This document shows positions 1-5,505 of a DNA stretch of 5,566 nt, piece by piece. The notes under the pieces were generated by a model. It was not told where the DNA came from. It worked only from the letters and a program-made list of their open reading frames with translations, and did no database searches. This DNA is from Actinomycetota bacterium (GTDB lineage: Bacteria; Actinomycetota; Actinomycetes; Streptosporangiales; Streptosporangiaceae), in NCBI GenBank assembly GCA_003541285.1, contig DPMS01000847.1, positions 1-5,566 on the forward strand, in the 5' to 3' direction. A program made the translations under genes and the position numbers. How positions within the stretch are numbered: position 1 is the first letter of the stretch; each line of letters opens with the position of its first letter.

Positions 1-950
1 GAGTCGGTGAAGATCTCCAGCAGGACCGAGTGCGGCAGGCGGCCATCGAGCACGTGGGCCTGCGGAACACCGCCGCGCACCGCGCGCACGCAGGCCTCCA
101 TCTTGGGGATCATGCCCGCGCTCAGGCTGGGCAGCAGCCGCTCCAGGTCGGCCGCCGTGAGCATGCTGATCACCTCGCTGGGCTCTGCCTGATCCGCGGC
201 CGGCCAGTCCGCGTACAGGCCTTCCACGTCGGTCAGGACCACCAGTTTGGCGGCACCGAGCGCCACCGCCAGGGCGGCGGCGGCGGTGTCCGCGTTGACG
301 TTGTAGATCTCGCCCCCGGCGCCGCGGGCGACGCTGGACACCACCGGCACCCGGCCGTCGGCGAGCAGGACCCGCAGCGCCGCCGGGTCCACGGTGTCGA
401 TCTCGCCGACCAGGCCGATGTCGACGAACTCGCCGTCCACCAGCGCACCGCGGCGGCTGGCGGTGAACAGGTTGGCGTCCTCCCCGGACATGCCCACCGC
501 AAACGGGCCGTGCCGGTTGATGAGCCCGACCACGTCCCGGTTGACCTGCCCGGTCAGCACCATCCGGACCACGTTCATCGTCTCCGGCGTGGTGACCCGC
601 AGCCCGCCGGTGAACGTGCTGGCCACCCCGAGCCGCTCCAGGTGGGCGGAGATCTGCGGCCCGCCCCCGTGCACCACCACCGGGCGCAGCCCGGCGTAGC
701 GCAGGAACACCACGTCCTGGGCGAAGGCGAGCCGCAGCGCCTCGTCGGTCATGGCGTGGCCGCCGTATTTGATCACCACGGTCTGCCCGTGGAAACGGTC
801 CAGCCAGGGCAGTGCCTCGATCAGGGTCGCCGCTTTGGCCAGCGCCGCTGCCGCGTCACTGCGCTGCCCGGCAGCCGGGTCACTGCGCTGCCCGGCAGCC
901 GGGACAGTGGGCGGCCATGTCCCCAGGGTCGGTGCGGAGGGTTCGGTCAT
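1..950 (-). CDS. argB: Acetylglutamate kinase (ArgB), 3' end cut by window edge
   Basis: Phosphorylates N-acetylglutamate with ATP, the second step of arginine synthesis, in the cytoplasm. My translation gives 316 codons and ends in LLEIFTDS; related proteins end about 10 residues later, so only the extreme C-terminus is missing. Visible motifs: KYGGHAM (K61, phosphate-binding lysine), VVVHGGGPQI (91-100), the substrate-binding GLRVT (R118), NVNADTAAAA (217-226) and GMIPKMEA with the second catalytic lysine K283. A helix-like stretch before K61 (LAKAATLIEALPWL, 37-50) matches the N-terminal helix known from arginine-inhibited hexameric kinases, so feedback inhibition by arginine is likely (inference). 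The start is set by an ATGA overlap with the argJ stop; no strong Shine-Dalgarno is seen, suggesting translational coupling. Residues 1-36 form a low-complexity extension containing two exact PAAGQRSD copies. Identification is very secure. Confidence 0.97.
   Translation of the reverse strand, partial: MTEPSAPTLGTWPPTVPAAGQRSDPAAGQRSDAAAALAKAATLIEALPWLDRFHGQTVVIKYGGHAMTDEALRLAFAQDVVFLRYAGLRPVVVHGGGPQISAHLERLGVASTFTGGLRVTTPETMNVVRMVLTGQVNRDVVGLINRHGPFAVGMSGEDANLFTASRRGALVDGEFVDIGLVGEIDTVDPAALRVLLADGRVPVVSSVARGAGGEIYNVNADTAAAALAVALGAAKLVVLTDVEGLYADWPAADQAEPSEVISMLTAADLERLLPSLSAGMIPKMEACVRAVRGGVPQAHVLDGRLPHSVLLEIFTD
855..902. repeat. Perfect 24-bp tandem duplication inside argB
   Basis: Two identical 24-bp units lie head to tail at 855-878 and 879-902. 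On the argB strand each unit is exactly eight codons in frame, encoding PAAGQRSD at residues 17-24 and 25-32. The codons are identical in both copies, which points to a recent duplication rather than selection for a repeated peptide. It lies in the N-terminal extension upstream of the conserved kinase fold, so copy-number change should be tolerated. Confidence 0.95.
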
Positions 951-2098
951 GTCGAGTAGGCCGAGTTCTCGTGCACATACGCGACCGTCAGGTCGGTGGT
1001 GCGGATGGTGGCGGCGTGCGGCCCGGCGGACAGGTCGACGGTGATCGTCACCTCTTTGGGCCGCAGGTCCACCTTGGCTCTGTCGTCCCCGGCACTGCCG
1101 TTGCGGCAGACCCAGACGCCGTTGATCGCCACACTGAGCCGTCCGGGGTCGAACTCGGCGTCGGTGGTGCCCACGGCCGCCAGTACCCGCCCCCAGTTCG
1201 GGTCTTCCCCGGCGATGGCGCATTTGACCAGGGCGGAGCGGGCCACCGACCGGCCGGCCGTCACCGCGTCGTCCTCGCTGGCCGCGCCGATCACCTCGAT
1301 CGCGATCGCCTTGCTGGCGCCCTCGGCGTCGGCCTGCAGTTGGCGGGCGAGGTCGGCGCAGACTCCGGTCAGCACGCGGGCGAAGTCAGCCTGGCTGGGC
1401 CGGGCGCCGGAAGCGCCGCTGGCCAGCAGCAGCACTGTGTCGTTGGTGGACATGCAGCCGTCGGTGTCGAGCCGGTCGAAGGTGACGCGGGTCGCCGCCC
1501 GCAGCGCCGCGTCCAGGCCGGCCGGGTCCAGGTCCGCGTCGGTGGTGAGCACGCAGAGCATGGTGGCCAGCGCGGGCGCGAGCATGCCCGCGCCCTTGGC
1601 CATGCCGCCGATGGTGTAGCCGTCGGCACGCTGAAAGGCGATCTTGGCCACGGTGTCGGTGGTCCTGATCGCGTCCGCGGCCGTGGTACCACCTGCGCGC
1701 GAAGCCCTGGCGACCGCCGTGTCGATGCCGGGCAGGAGAACGTCCATGGGCAGCCGCTCACCGATCAGCCCGGTCGAGCAGATGGCTATCTCGCCCGCGG
1801 AATCGGCCAGCGCCACCGCGAGGCGTTCGGCGCTGAGGTGGGTGTCGGTGAAACCGAGCGGGCCGGTGCAGGCATTGGCCCCGCCGGAGTTGAGCAGCAC
1901 GGCCCGGACCCGGCCGCCGCCCACGACCTGCTCCGTCCACAGCACCGGCGCGGCCTTCACGCGGTTGGTGGTGAACACGGCGGCGGCGGCGCGGGACGGC
2001 CCGTCGTTGATGACCACGGCGACGTCCCGGGCGCCGGATGTCTTGAGGCCGGCTGCCACGCCGGCCGCCCGGAATCCCAGCGGTGCGGTCACGCTCAT
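947..2098 (-). CDS. argJ: Glutamate N-acetyltransferase / ornithine acetyltransferase (ArgJ)
   Basis: Transfers the acetyl group from N-acetylornithine to glutamate, releasing ornithine and regenerating N-acetylglutamate (the acetyl cycle). The protein is 383 residues, within the usual size of the family. It carries CSTGLIGERLPM (107-118), where T109-G110 correspond to the oxyanion-hole pair, and KGAGMLAPALATML (168-181). Proteins of this family cleave themselves before the threonine of the ATML motif, so A178/T179 is the expected cleavage site and T179 the nucleophile. NSGGANACTG (70-79) and the C-terminal YVHENSAYS are also typical. The ATG at 2098 is preceded by a GGGGGG tract nine bases upstream; no in-frame start codon exists between it and the argC stop. 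It lies 61 bases downstream of argC, and its TGA overlaps the argB ATG. Whether it also uses acetyl-CoA (bifunctional form) cannot be read from sequence by eye. Confidence 0.97.
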   Translation of the reverse strand: MSVTAPLGFRAAGVAAGLKTSGARDVAVVINDGPSRAAAAVFTTNRVKAAPVLWTEQVVGGGRVRAVLLNSGGANACTGPLGFTDTHLSAERLAVALADSAGEIAICSTGLIGERLPMDVLLPGIDTAVARASRAGGTTAADAIRTTDTVAKIAFQRADGYTIGGMAKGAGMLAPALATMLCVLTTDADLDPAGLDAALRAATRVTFDRLDTDGCMSTNDTVLLLASGASGARPSQADFARVLTGVCADLARQLQADAEGASKAIAIEVIGAASEDDAVTAGRSVARSALVKCAIAGEDPNWGRVLAAVGTTDAEFDPGRLSVAINGVWVCRNGSAGDDRAKVDLRPKEVTITVDLSAGPHAATIRTTDLTVAYVHENSAYST

Positions 2099-2105
2099 AC
2101 CTGTG

Positions 2106-2149
2106 CACCCCCCGGCTGGCTGCCGATGCCGGCGGGCGTGAGGGGGGTG
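2106..2149 (-). promoter_or_regulatory. argC-argJ intergenic hairpin masking the argJ ribosome-binding site
   Basis: On the transcript strand CACCCCCC (2149-2142) is the exact complement of GGGGGGTG (2113-2106), giving a perfect 8-bp, nearly all G-C stem. The 28-base loop contains a smaller GCCG/CGGC pairing. The 3' arm is the only purine-rich Shine-Dalgarno candidate for argJ (GGGGGG ends nine bases before the ATG). The 5' arm begins 10 bases after the argC stop codon (2162-2160), close enough for a terminating ribosome to disturb it. The dyad is seen directly; its role in coupling argJ to argC translation is inference. Confidence 0.5.
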
Positions 2150-2159
2150 ATGGCCACAG

Positions 2160-3194
2160 TCACGGCGCGACTCCGTTCGCGGTCAGGCCGGCCGTCTCCG
2201 GCAGGCCGAGCATGAGGTTGGCGGCCTGGATGGCCTGCCCGGCCGCGCCCTTGACCAGGTTGTCGAGGGCGGCGATCACGACCGCGCGCCCGGCGTGGGC
2301 GTCCGCGGCCGCCTGCAGGTGCGCAGCGTTCGAGCCGGCCGTCGCGGCTGTGGTCGGCCAGCGCCCCTCCGGCAGCACGTGGACGAACGGCTCCTCCCCG
2401 TAGGCGCGGGCCAGCGCGTCCCGCAGCGCCTGGGTACCGGTCTGGGGGCTGGCCAGGCGGGCGGTGCAGGTCGCCAGGATGCCGCGGGGCATGGGCGCCA
2501 GGGTGGGCGTGAAGGACACGGTGGGCCGGCTGCTGGCGACCTCGCCCAGCGCCTGCTCGATTTCCGGGGTGTGCCGGTGCACGCCGCCTGCCTTGTAGGC
2601 GGAGACCGCACCCATCACCTCGCTGCCGAGCAGCGCTGCCGATGGTGACCGGCCTGCGCCGGATGTGCCGGATGCCGCGACGACCACCAGGTCCTGCGGT
2701 TCCACCAGGCCGGCCGCGACCAGCGGGGCCAGTGCCAGGATCGCCGCGGTGGCGTAGCAGCCGGGCGAGGCCACCCGCCGCGCCAGCCTGATCCCGTCCC
2801 TGGCGCCGGGCAGTTCCGGCAGGCCATAGGTCCAGCGTCCGGCATGACCTGTCCCGTAATAGGTGGCCCATGCCTGCGGGTCGCCGAGCCGGAAGCTCGC
2901 GCTGAGATCCACGATCGCCACCTGCCCGGGCAGGCGGGCGGCCATGGCAGCCGACTCCTCGTGCGGCAGTGCCAGGAAGACAAGGTCGGCAGCCGAGAGC
3001 ACGTCCGGGGCGGCCCGCTCGAAGGTACGGCCGGCCAGGGACGGCAGCTGGGGATGAACATCCGCGACCGCCGCACCCGCGCTGGCACCCGCGGTCACCG
3101 GGCCGAGTTCGAGGTCGGGGTGGGACACGATGAGGCGCAGCAGTTCGCCCCCCGCGTACCCACTGGCCCCCGCGACAGCCACCCGGACTCCCAT
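2160..3194 (-). CDS. argC: N-acetyl-gamma-glutamyl-phosphate reductase (ArgC)
   Basis: NADPH-dependent reduction of N-acetylglutamyl phosphate to its semialdehyde, the third arginine step. The 344 residues match the usual length of the family. An N-terminal Rossmann fold shows GASGYAGGELLRL (9-21). The catalytic cysteine is C146 in ASPGCYAT; ASGTSGAGR (174-182) and HRHTPEI (206-212, active-site histidine region) follow, with SFTPTLAPMPRGI (227-239) in the dimerisation/catalytic domain. The start ATG at 3194 has a strong GGAGG four bases upstream, and an in-frame TGA sits about 34 bases upstream, so no longer start is possible. It is the first gene of the visible operon, with a candidate promoter and ARG box about 60-90 bases upstream. 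Very secure. Confidence 0.97.
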   Translation of the reverse strand: MGVRVAVAGASGYAGGELLRLIVSHPDLELGPVTAGASAGAAVADVHPQLPSLAGRTFERAAPDVLSAADLVFLALPHEESAAMAARLPGQVAIVDLSASFRLGDPQAWATYYGTGHAGRWTYGLPELPGARDGIRLARRVASPGCYATAAILALAPLVAAGLVEPQDLVVVAASGTSGAGRSPSAALLGSEVMGAVSAYKAGGVHRHTPEIEQALGEVASSRPTVSFTPTLAPMPRGILATCTARLASPQTGTQALRDALARAYGEEPFVHVLPEGRWPTTAATAGSNAAHLQAAADAHAGRAVVIAALDNLVKGAAGQAIQAANLMLGLPETAGLTANGVAP

Positions 3195-3206
3195 GCTCCC
3201 TCCCCC

Positions 3207-3228
3207 AGGCCCATCACAGGCCCATCAC
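3207..3228. repeat. 11-bp direct tandem repeat in the argC leader
   Basis: Two exact copies of AGGCCCATCAC lie at 3207-3217 and 3218-3228, within the predicted 5' untranslated region of argC and just upstream of its ribosome-binding site. On the transcript they read GTGATGGGCCT twice. Each contains an ATG, but the reading frames these open either stop after three codons or run out of frame into argC, so a leader peptide is not convincing. Function unknown. Confidence 0.85.
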
Positions 3229-3251
3229 CAGGCACGTCCCGGTCTCGGAAA

Positions 3252-3280
3252 AGTATGCATGGTGCTGATTGTTTATGCAA
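3252..3280 (-). promoter_or_regulatory. Candidate argC promoter
   Basis: On the minus strand TTGCAT (3280-3275) and CATACT (3257-3252) are separated by exactly 17 bases and resemble sigma-70-type -35 and -10 boxes (3/6 and 4/6 matches). They fall in a markedly AT-rich island within GC-rich surroundings. A start near 3245 would give a leader of about 50 bases before argC. Alternative boxes shifted by one base are possible. Confidence 0.45.
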
Positions 3281-3281
3281 A
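3264..3281. promoter_or_regulatory. Candidate ARG box (ArgR operator) over the argC promoter
   Basis: The stretch TGATT-GTTT-ATGCA (3266-3279) has the spacing of the ArgR operator core (TGAAT-N4-ATTCA), with four of five bases matching in each arm. It sits inside the -35 to -10 interval of the candidate argC promoter, where ArgR-arginine binding would block transcription. TATGCA occurs again exactly 20 bp away (3254-3259 and 3274-3279), about two helical turns, consistent with a weaker second site. ArgR control of argC operons is established in actinomycetes; this particular site is inferred. Confidence 0.5.
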
Positions 3282-3290
3282 CAGGTTTGC
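3277..3290. promoter_or_regulatory. 14-bp palindrome next to the argC -35 region
   Basis: GCAAAC-AG-GTTTGC is a perfect inverted repeat with 6-bp arms and a 2-bp centre. It overlaps the outer edge of the candidate ARG box and the argC -35 element. It could be a separate operator serving argC, the divergent lipoprotein gene, or both. No regulator can be named from the sequence. Confidence 0.35.
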
Positions 3291-3384
3291 GTGAAGTGCG
3301 AAGGGGCAGGGCCACACACCCAACGTCCGGCTACGGCCGGTAATGCGGACGCGGCGCGGGCGCACGAGGACGGTGAGAGGTCCG

Positions 3385-3415
3385 GTCCGGACGCATCTCG
3401 GGGGCACGTCCGGAC
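3385..3415. repeat. Pair of GTCCGGAC palindromes upstream of the lipoprotein gene
   Basis: The self-complementary octamer GTCCGGAC occurs at 3385-3392 and 3408-3415, 23 bp apart start to start; an overlapping GGTCCG precedes the first and ACGTCCGG also occurs at 3323-3330. Being palindromic, the two copies can pair with each other (8-bp stem, 15-base loop) or act as paired protein sites. GC-rich octamers of this kind do arise by chance in such genomes, so the functional reading is weak. Confidence 0.3.
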
Positions 3416-3470
3416 TCGGCGGATCGCCGTGGCATGGCAACGCGACACAGGGCATGATGAGGGACGCGGA

Positions 3471-3476
3471 AAGGAG
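3471..3476 (+). promoter_or_regulatory. Ribosome-binding site of the lipoprotein gene
   Basis: AAGGAG lies seven bases before the ATG at 3484. It decides the start: an open frame continues upstream to an ATG at 3343, but that one lacks such a site and would put 47 arginine-rich residues ahead of the signal peptide. Confidence 0.8.
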
Positions 3477-3483
3477 AACCCCC

Positions 3484-3933
3484 ATGCCTGGTCGCTCCTC
3501 GTGGCCCGTTGCCGCGTTCGCCTTTGCGGTGCTCGCCCTCGCAGTGACGGCCGGCTGCAGTGCCGGTGGCGGGGCGAAGCCCAGCGGGCCCGGGACGCAG
3601 AGCGCTGCCGGCACGGCGGCCCACTCTCCGCTTGCCCGGTGTGGGATTGCCCACACCGCCGCTGGCGTCCCGGTCCAGATCGAGGTCGAGCAGGGCTCAG
3701 TGGCGTGCCCGGACGCGCTGGCTGTGGAACGCGACTATGCCCGCGCGCTTGCCTCCGGCAAGGTGCCCGGCAACGGGGGCGGCGCCCCGGCCAAGGTGCG
3801 GGGCTGGGTATGCCGTGGCTTCACCACCCCCGAAGTGCTGGCCACCGGGCAGACGTCCACCTGCCAGAAGGGCGGGACACAGATCGTGGCGGTGCTGCAG
3901 ATGCCGGCCGCATCCGGCTCCGCCTCGCCCTGA
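3484..3933 (+). CDS. Small secreted lipoprotein with four conserved-looking cysteines, unknown function
   Basis: A 149-residue protein with a signal peptide: R4 near the N-terminus, a hydrophobic core (about 8-21) and the lipobox-like TAGC, with C25 as the expected lipidated residue. Residue -3 is threonine rather than the commoner leucine, so lipidation is likely but not certain. A flexible Gly/Ser/Ala/Pro linker (26-50) is followed by a compact domain with cysteines at 53, 75, 110 and 127, probably two disulphides. The pattern of a valine-rich strand, CPDALAVERDYARAL, GWVC, then a further cysteine, resembles small secreted proteins common in mycobacteria and streptomycetes whose role is not known. 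It is divergent from argC and convergent with the cyclase gene, so it is probably transcribed alone. A weak promoter (TGGCAT at 3430-3435, CATGAT at 3453-3458) is possible. I do not recognise a named family. Confidence 0.8.
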   Translation: MPGRSSWPVAAFAFAVLALAVTAGCSAGGGAKPSGPGTQSAAGTAAHSPLARCGIAHTAAGVPVQIEVEQGSVACPDALAVERDYARALASGKVPGNGGGAPAKVRGWVCRGFTTPEVLATGQTSTCQKGGTQIVAVLQMPAASGSASP

Positions 3934-3953
3934 ACCTTAGGCCTGCCCGGAAC

Positions 3954-5285
3954 TCAGGCTGGCTCGAACCTGCTGGCCTGCTCCGGCGAGCTGATCACAG
4001 CGGTATCGGTGACCACACAGACCTGATCACGGCCGGCCCGCTTGGCCTGGTAGAGCGCGCGGTCGGCGGCGGCGACAAGGTCTGTGAGCTGGTTGCTGGT
4101 GCTGGCGTCCCACTGGACGCCAAGCGCAGCTACCCCCATGGACACCGTCACCCGGACTGGTCCCGTACCCGGCACACCATCGATATCGATAGGCATAGCG
4201 GCAATATGCTCACGAATACGCTCGGCGATGCCGTATGCATCCACGGCTTTCGTATGAGGAAGCAGCAGCGCGAACTCCTCGCCGCCGAAACGGCCTACCA
4301 GGTCGTAATCCCGCAGGAATATCCTGAAAGTACGGGCAATGCAACGAAGGGCCTTGTCACCGGCCAAGTGGCCATGAACGTCGTTTACCGCCTTGAAGTG
4401 ATCGATATCGACCAGCGCCAGTGCCAGCGGGGTTCGGGTACGCACCGCCCGGGCCACCTCCGCCGTAGCCTCGCGCTCCCAGGTGCCCGCGTTGAGCAGT
4501 CCGGTCTTGGAATCGATGCGGGACGCGTTTACGAGCTGAGCGTGCCGGAAGGAACGTTGCAGCAGCGTGACGAACGGCACGGCGAATATCATGGTGAAGG
4601 GGCTGACAGCAAGCGCGAACGTGACCAGGACCGCCACGCACAATTCAGCGACATCGTTCTGTATGGCCTCGCGGGCCATAACCACATCGCGCAGCCGCAT
4701 GGTGGGATCAGATGCCTTGATCGCCGGCAACAGCAGCCCGGTATTGATCCCCCACTGCAGTATCCCGGCAACCGCCACGGCGAGGATCCAGGTGGATGCG
4801 TGATCCCCAGGAGTGAGAGTCAATCCCAGCGGGCTGCCAGTGATCTCGTGGAAAGCGAGCGAGGCGGCTCCGTAAGAAAGCCCGACGACCGCCGCTGTGA
4901 AGACTCGCCGGTGCAGGCACACACGCTTGACCCGCCACTGGGTCAGGGTGAACCGCAGGATCGGCACCAGCAGGGCATACATGGGGGGAAGAAGGATCGC
5001 CACGGGGAGTTCCCATACGCCGTGAACGTCCTTGGCAACTACTACGTTCTCACCGGCCCGCCTAGTCAGCTCCACCGTGGCGGCGTCACAGGCAACGAGA
5101 GCCGCCAGCAAGAGCAGCTGGCGGCTCGAGCCCAGCCCGGCCTGGGAGGCAAGGCCAACGAGGGCGAAGTTGACCGTGACAATCGCGACAATATATGCCT
5201 TCAGCCACAGCGGCAGTTCCCACAGCGGCCACGCCCGTATGGCCACCACGCGCTCACGCACACGTTCGCTGAGGCCGGGGCCCAT
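3954..5285 (-). CDS. Membrane-anchored diguanylate cyclase (GGDEF domain)
   Basis: Predicted to make cyclic di-GMP from two GTP at the inner face of the membrane. From the ATG at 5285 it has 443 residues. About six hydrophobic segments lie near 28-46, 55-73, 92-112, 128-148, 165-187 and 212-242 (the last long enough for two), forming a sensor region whose ELPVAILLPPMYALLVP stretch resembles other actinobacterial GGDEF proteins. The catalytic domain begins near 256 and shows VDIDHFKAVND (292-302, metal-binding D293), GHLAGD (305-310), the GGEEF active site (334-338) and LYQAKRAGRD (411-420). RDYD (325-328) is an intact RxxD inhibitory site, so product inhibition is expected. No EAL or HD-GYP domain is present. 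ATG 5285 was chosen because AGGAGG lies five bases upstream; the longer GTG at 5363 has no such site and falls in the promoter. Codon use (AUA, AGG, many A/T third bases) is less GC-biased than in the arginine genes. The signal sensed is unknown. Confidence 0.93.
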   Translation of the reverse strand: MGPGLSERVRERVVAIRAWPLWELPLWLKAYIVAIVTVNFALVGLASQAGLGSSRQLLLLAALVACDAATVELTRRAGENVVVAKDVHGVWELPVAILLPPMYALLVPILRFTLTQWRVKRVCLHRRVFTAAVVGLSYGAASLAFHEITGSPLGLTLTPGDHASTWILAVAVAGILQWGINTGLLLPAIKASDPTMRLRDVVMAREAIQNDVAELCVAVLVTFALAVSPFTMIFAVPFVTLLQRSFRHAQLVNASRIDSKTGLLNAGTWEREATAEVARAVRTRTPLALALVDIDHFKAVNDVHGHLAGDKALRCIARTFRIFLRDYDLVGRFGGEEFALLLPHTKAVDAYGIAERIREHIAAMPIDIDGVPGTGPVRVTVSMGVAALGVQWDASTSNQLTDLVAAADRALYQAKRAGRDQVCVVTDTAVISSPEQASRFEPA

Positions 5286-5290
5286 CAACT

Positions 5291-5296
5291 CCTCCT
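5291..5296 (-). promoter_or_regulatory. Perfect Shine-Dalgarno of the diguanylate cyclase gene
   Basis: AGGAGG on the minus strand, five bases ahead of the ATG at 5285. It supports that ATG over the in-frame GTG 78 bases upstream. Confidence 0.85.
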
Positions 5297-5355
5297 CAGC
5301 GGGATCGGGGATCTCGGTATAGACATAGTAGCGAAGGGTAAGAACATTGCCCCGT

Positions 5356-5386
5356 ATTGTCACAGAGACTCTGTGCCCCCTGTCAA
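5356..5386 (-). promoter_or_regulatory. Candidate promoter of the diguanylate cyclase gene
   Basis: On the minus strand a perfect TTGACA (5386-5381) is followed, 19 bases on, by GACAAT (5361-5356), which keeps the A and final T that matter most in a -10 box and is preceded by TG in the extended -10 position. The 19-base spacer is longer than ideal; registers of 17-18 bases give poorer -10 boxes. Transcription from about 5349 would give a leader of about 64 bases before the ATG at 5285. Confidence 0.5.
5361..5375. promoter_or_regulatory. Perfect 15-bp palindrome, candidate operator in the dgc promoter spacer
   Basis: CACAGAG-A-CTCTGTG is a perfect inverted repeat with 7-bp arms around one base, centred at 5368. 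It lies between the -35 and -10 boxes of the candidate promoter, the classical position for a repressor (or a spacer-distorting MerR-type activator, which also uses 19-bp spacers). It does not resemble the BldD, LexA or Crp consensus as I know them. The cognate regulator is not in the window. Confidence 0.6.
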
Positions 5387-5505
5387 GCCCCCGTTACCCA
5401 CAGACACTACCCGCAAAGTCATGGCGAGGCGCTGACCACGCGGTCCCGATGGTGTTACCAGATTCACCACTGGATCAGTCGTATCCGACATTTCAGACAG
5501 TCAGC
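5387..5505. other. Upstream region without a supported gene
   Basis: I find no convincing coding region, tRNA or terminator here. The only structure noted is GTCG-TATC-CGAC (5478-5489), a short inverted repeat with 4-bp arms. GTCGTAT recurs at 5533-5539. Confidence 0.5.

Noticed and set aside
30..959. A 309-codon plus-strand open frame
   Set aside because: It is antisense to argB, whose kinase motifs are complete; the plus-strand product is a composition artefact.
812..2215. A 467-codon plus-strand open frame
   Set aside because: It is antisense to argJ, with low-complexity Gly/Arg/Val composition and no domain; argJ has intact catalytic motifs on the other strand.
2095..2871. A 258-codon minus-strand open frame overlapping argC
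   Set aside because: It is a shifted frame of argC with arginine/glycine-rich sequence and no motifs.
3195..3250. Leader peptide or attenuator upstream of argC
   Set aside because: The ATG codons in the 11-bp repeats open either a three-codon frame or a frame overlapping argC, without arginine codon runs or a terminator-like hairpin.
3343..3483. Longer N-terminus for the lipoprotein starting at ATG 3343
   Set aside because: It would place 47 arginine-rich residues before the signal peptide, and the AAGGAG at 3471-3476 fits the ATG at 3484.
3941..3960. Terminator hairpin between the convergent genes
   Set aside because: The stem is only 5 bp plus a G-T pair, with no T-run on either strand.
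4179..4190. 12-bp palindrome ATCGATATCGAT
   Set aside because: It lies inside the cyclase coding region and is explained by the codons for a PIDID stretch.
2844..5435. An 863-codon open frame on the plus strand
   Set aside because: It runs antisense over argC and the cyclase gene and out of frame through the lipoprotein gene, which all have strong family motifs or signals. Its own translation is Arg/Gly/His-rich without motifs, as expected of a GC-rich shadow frame.
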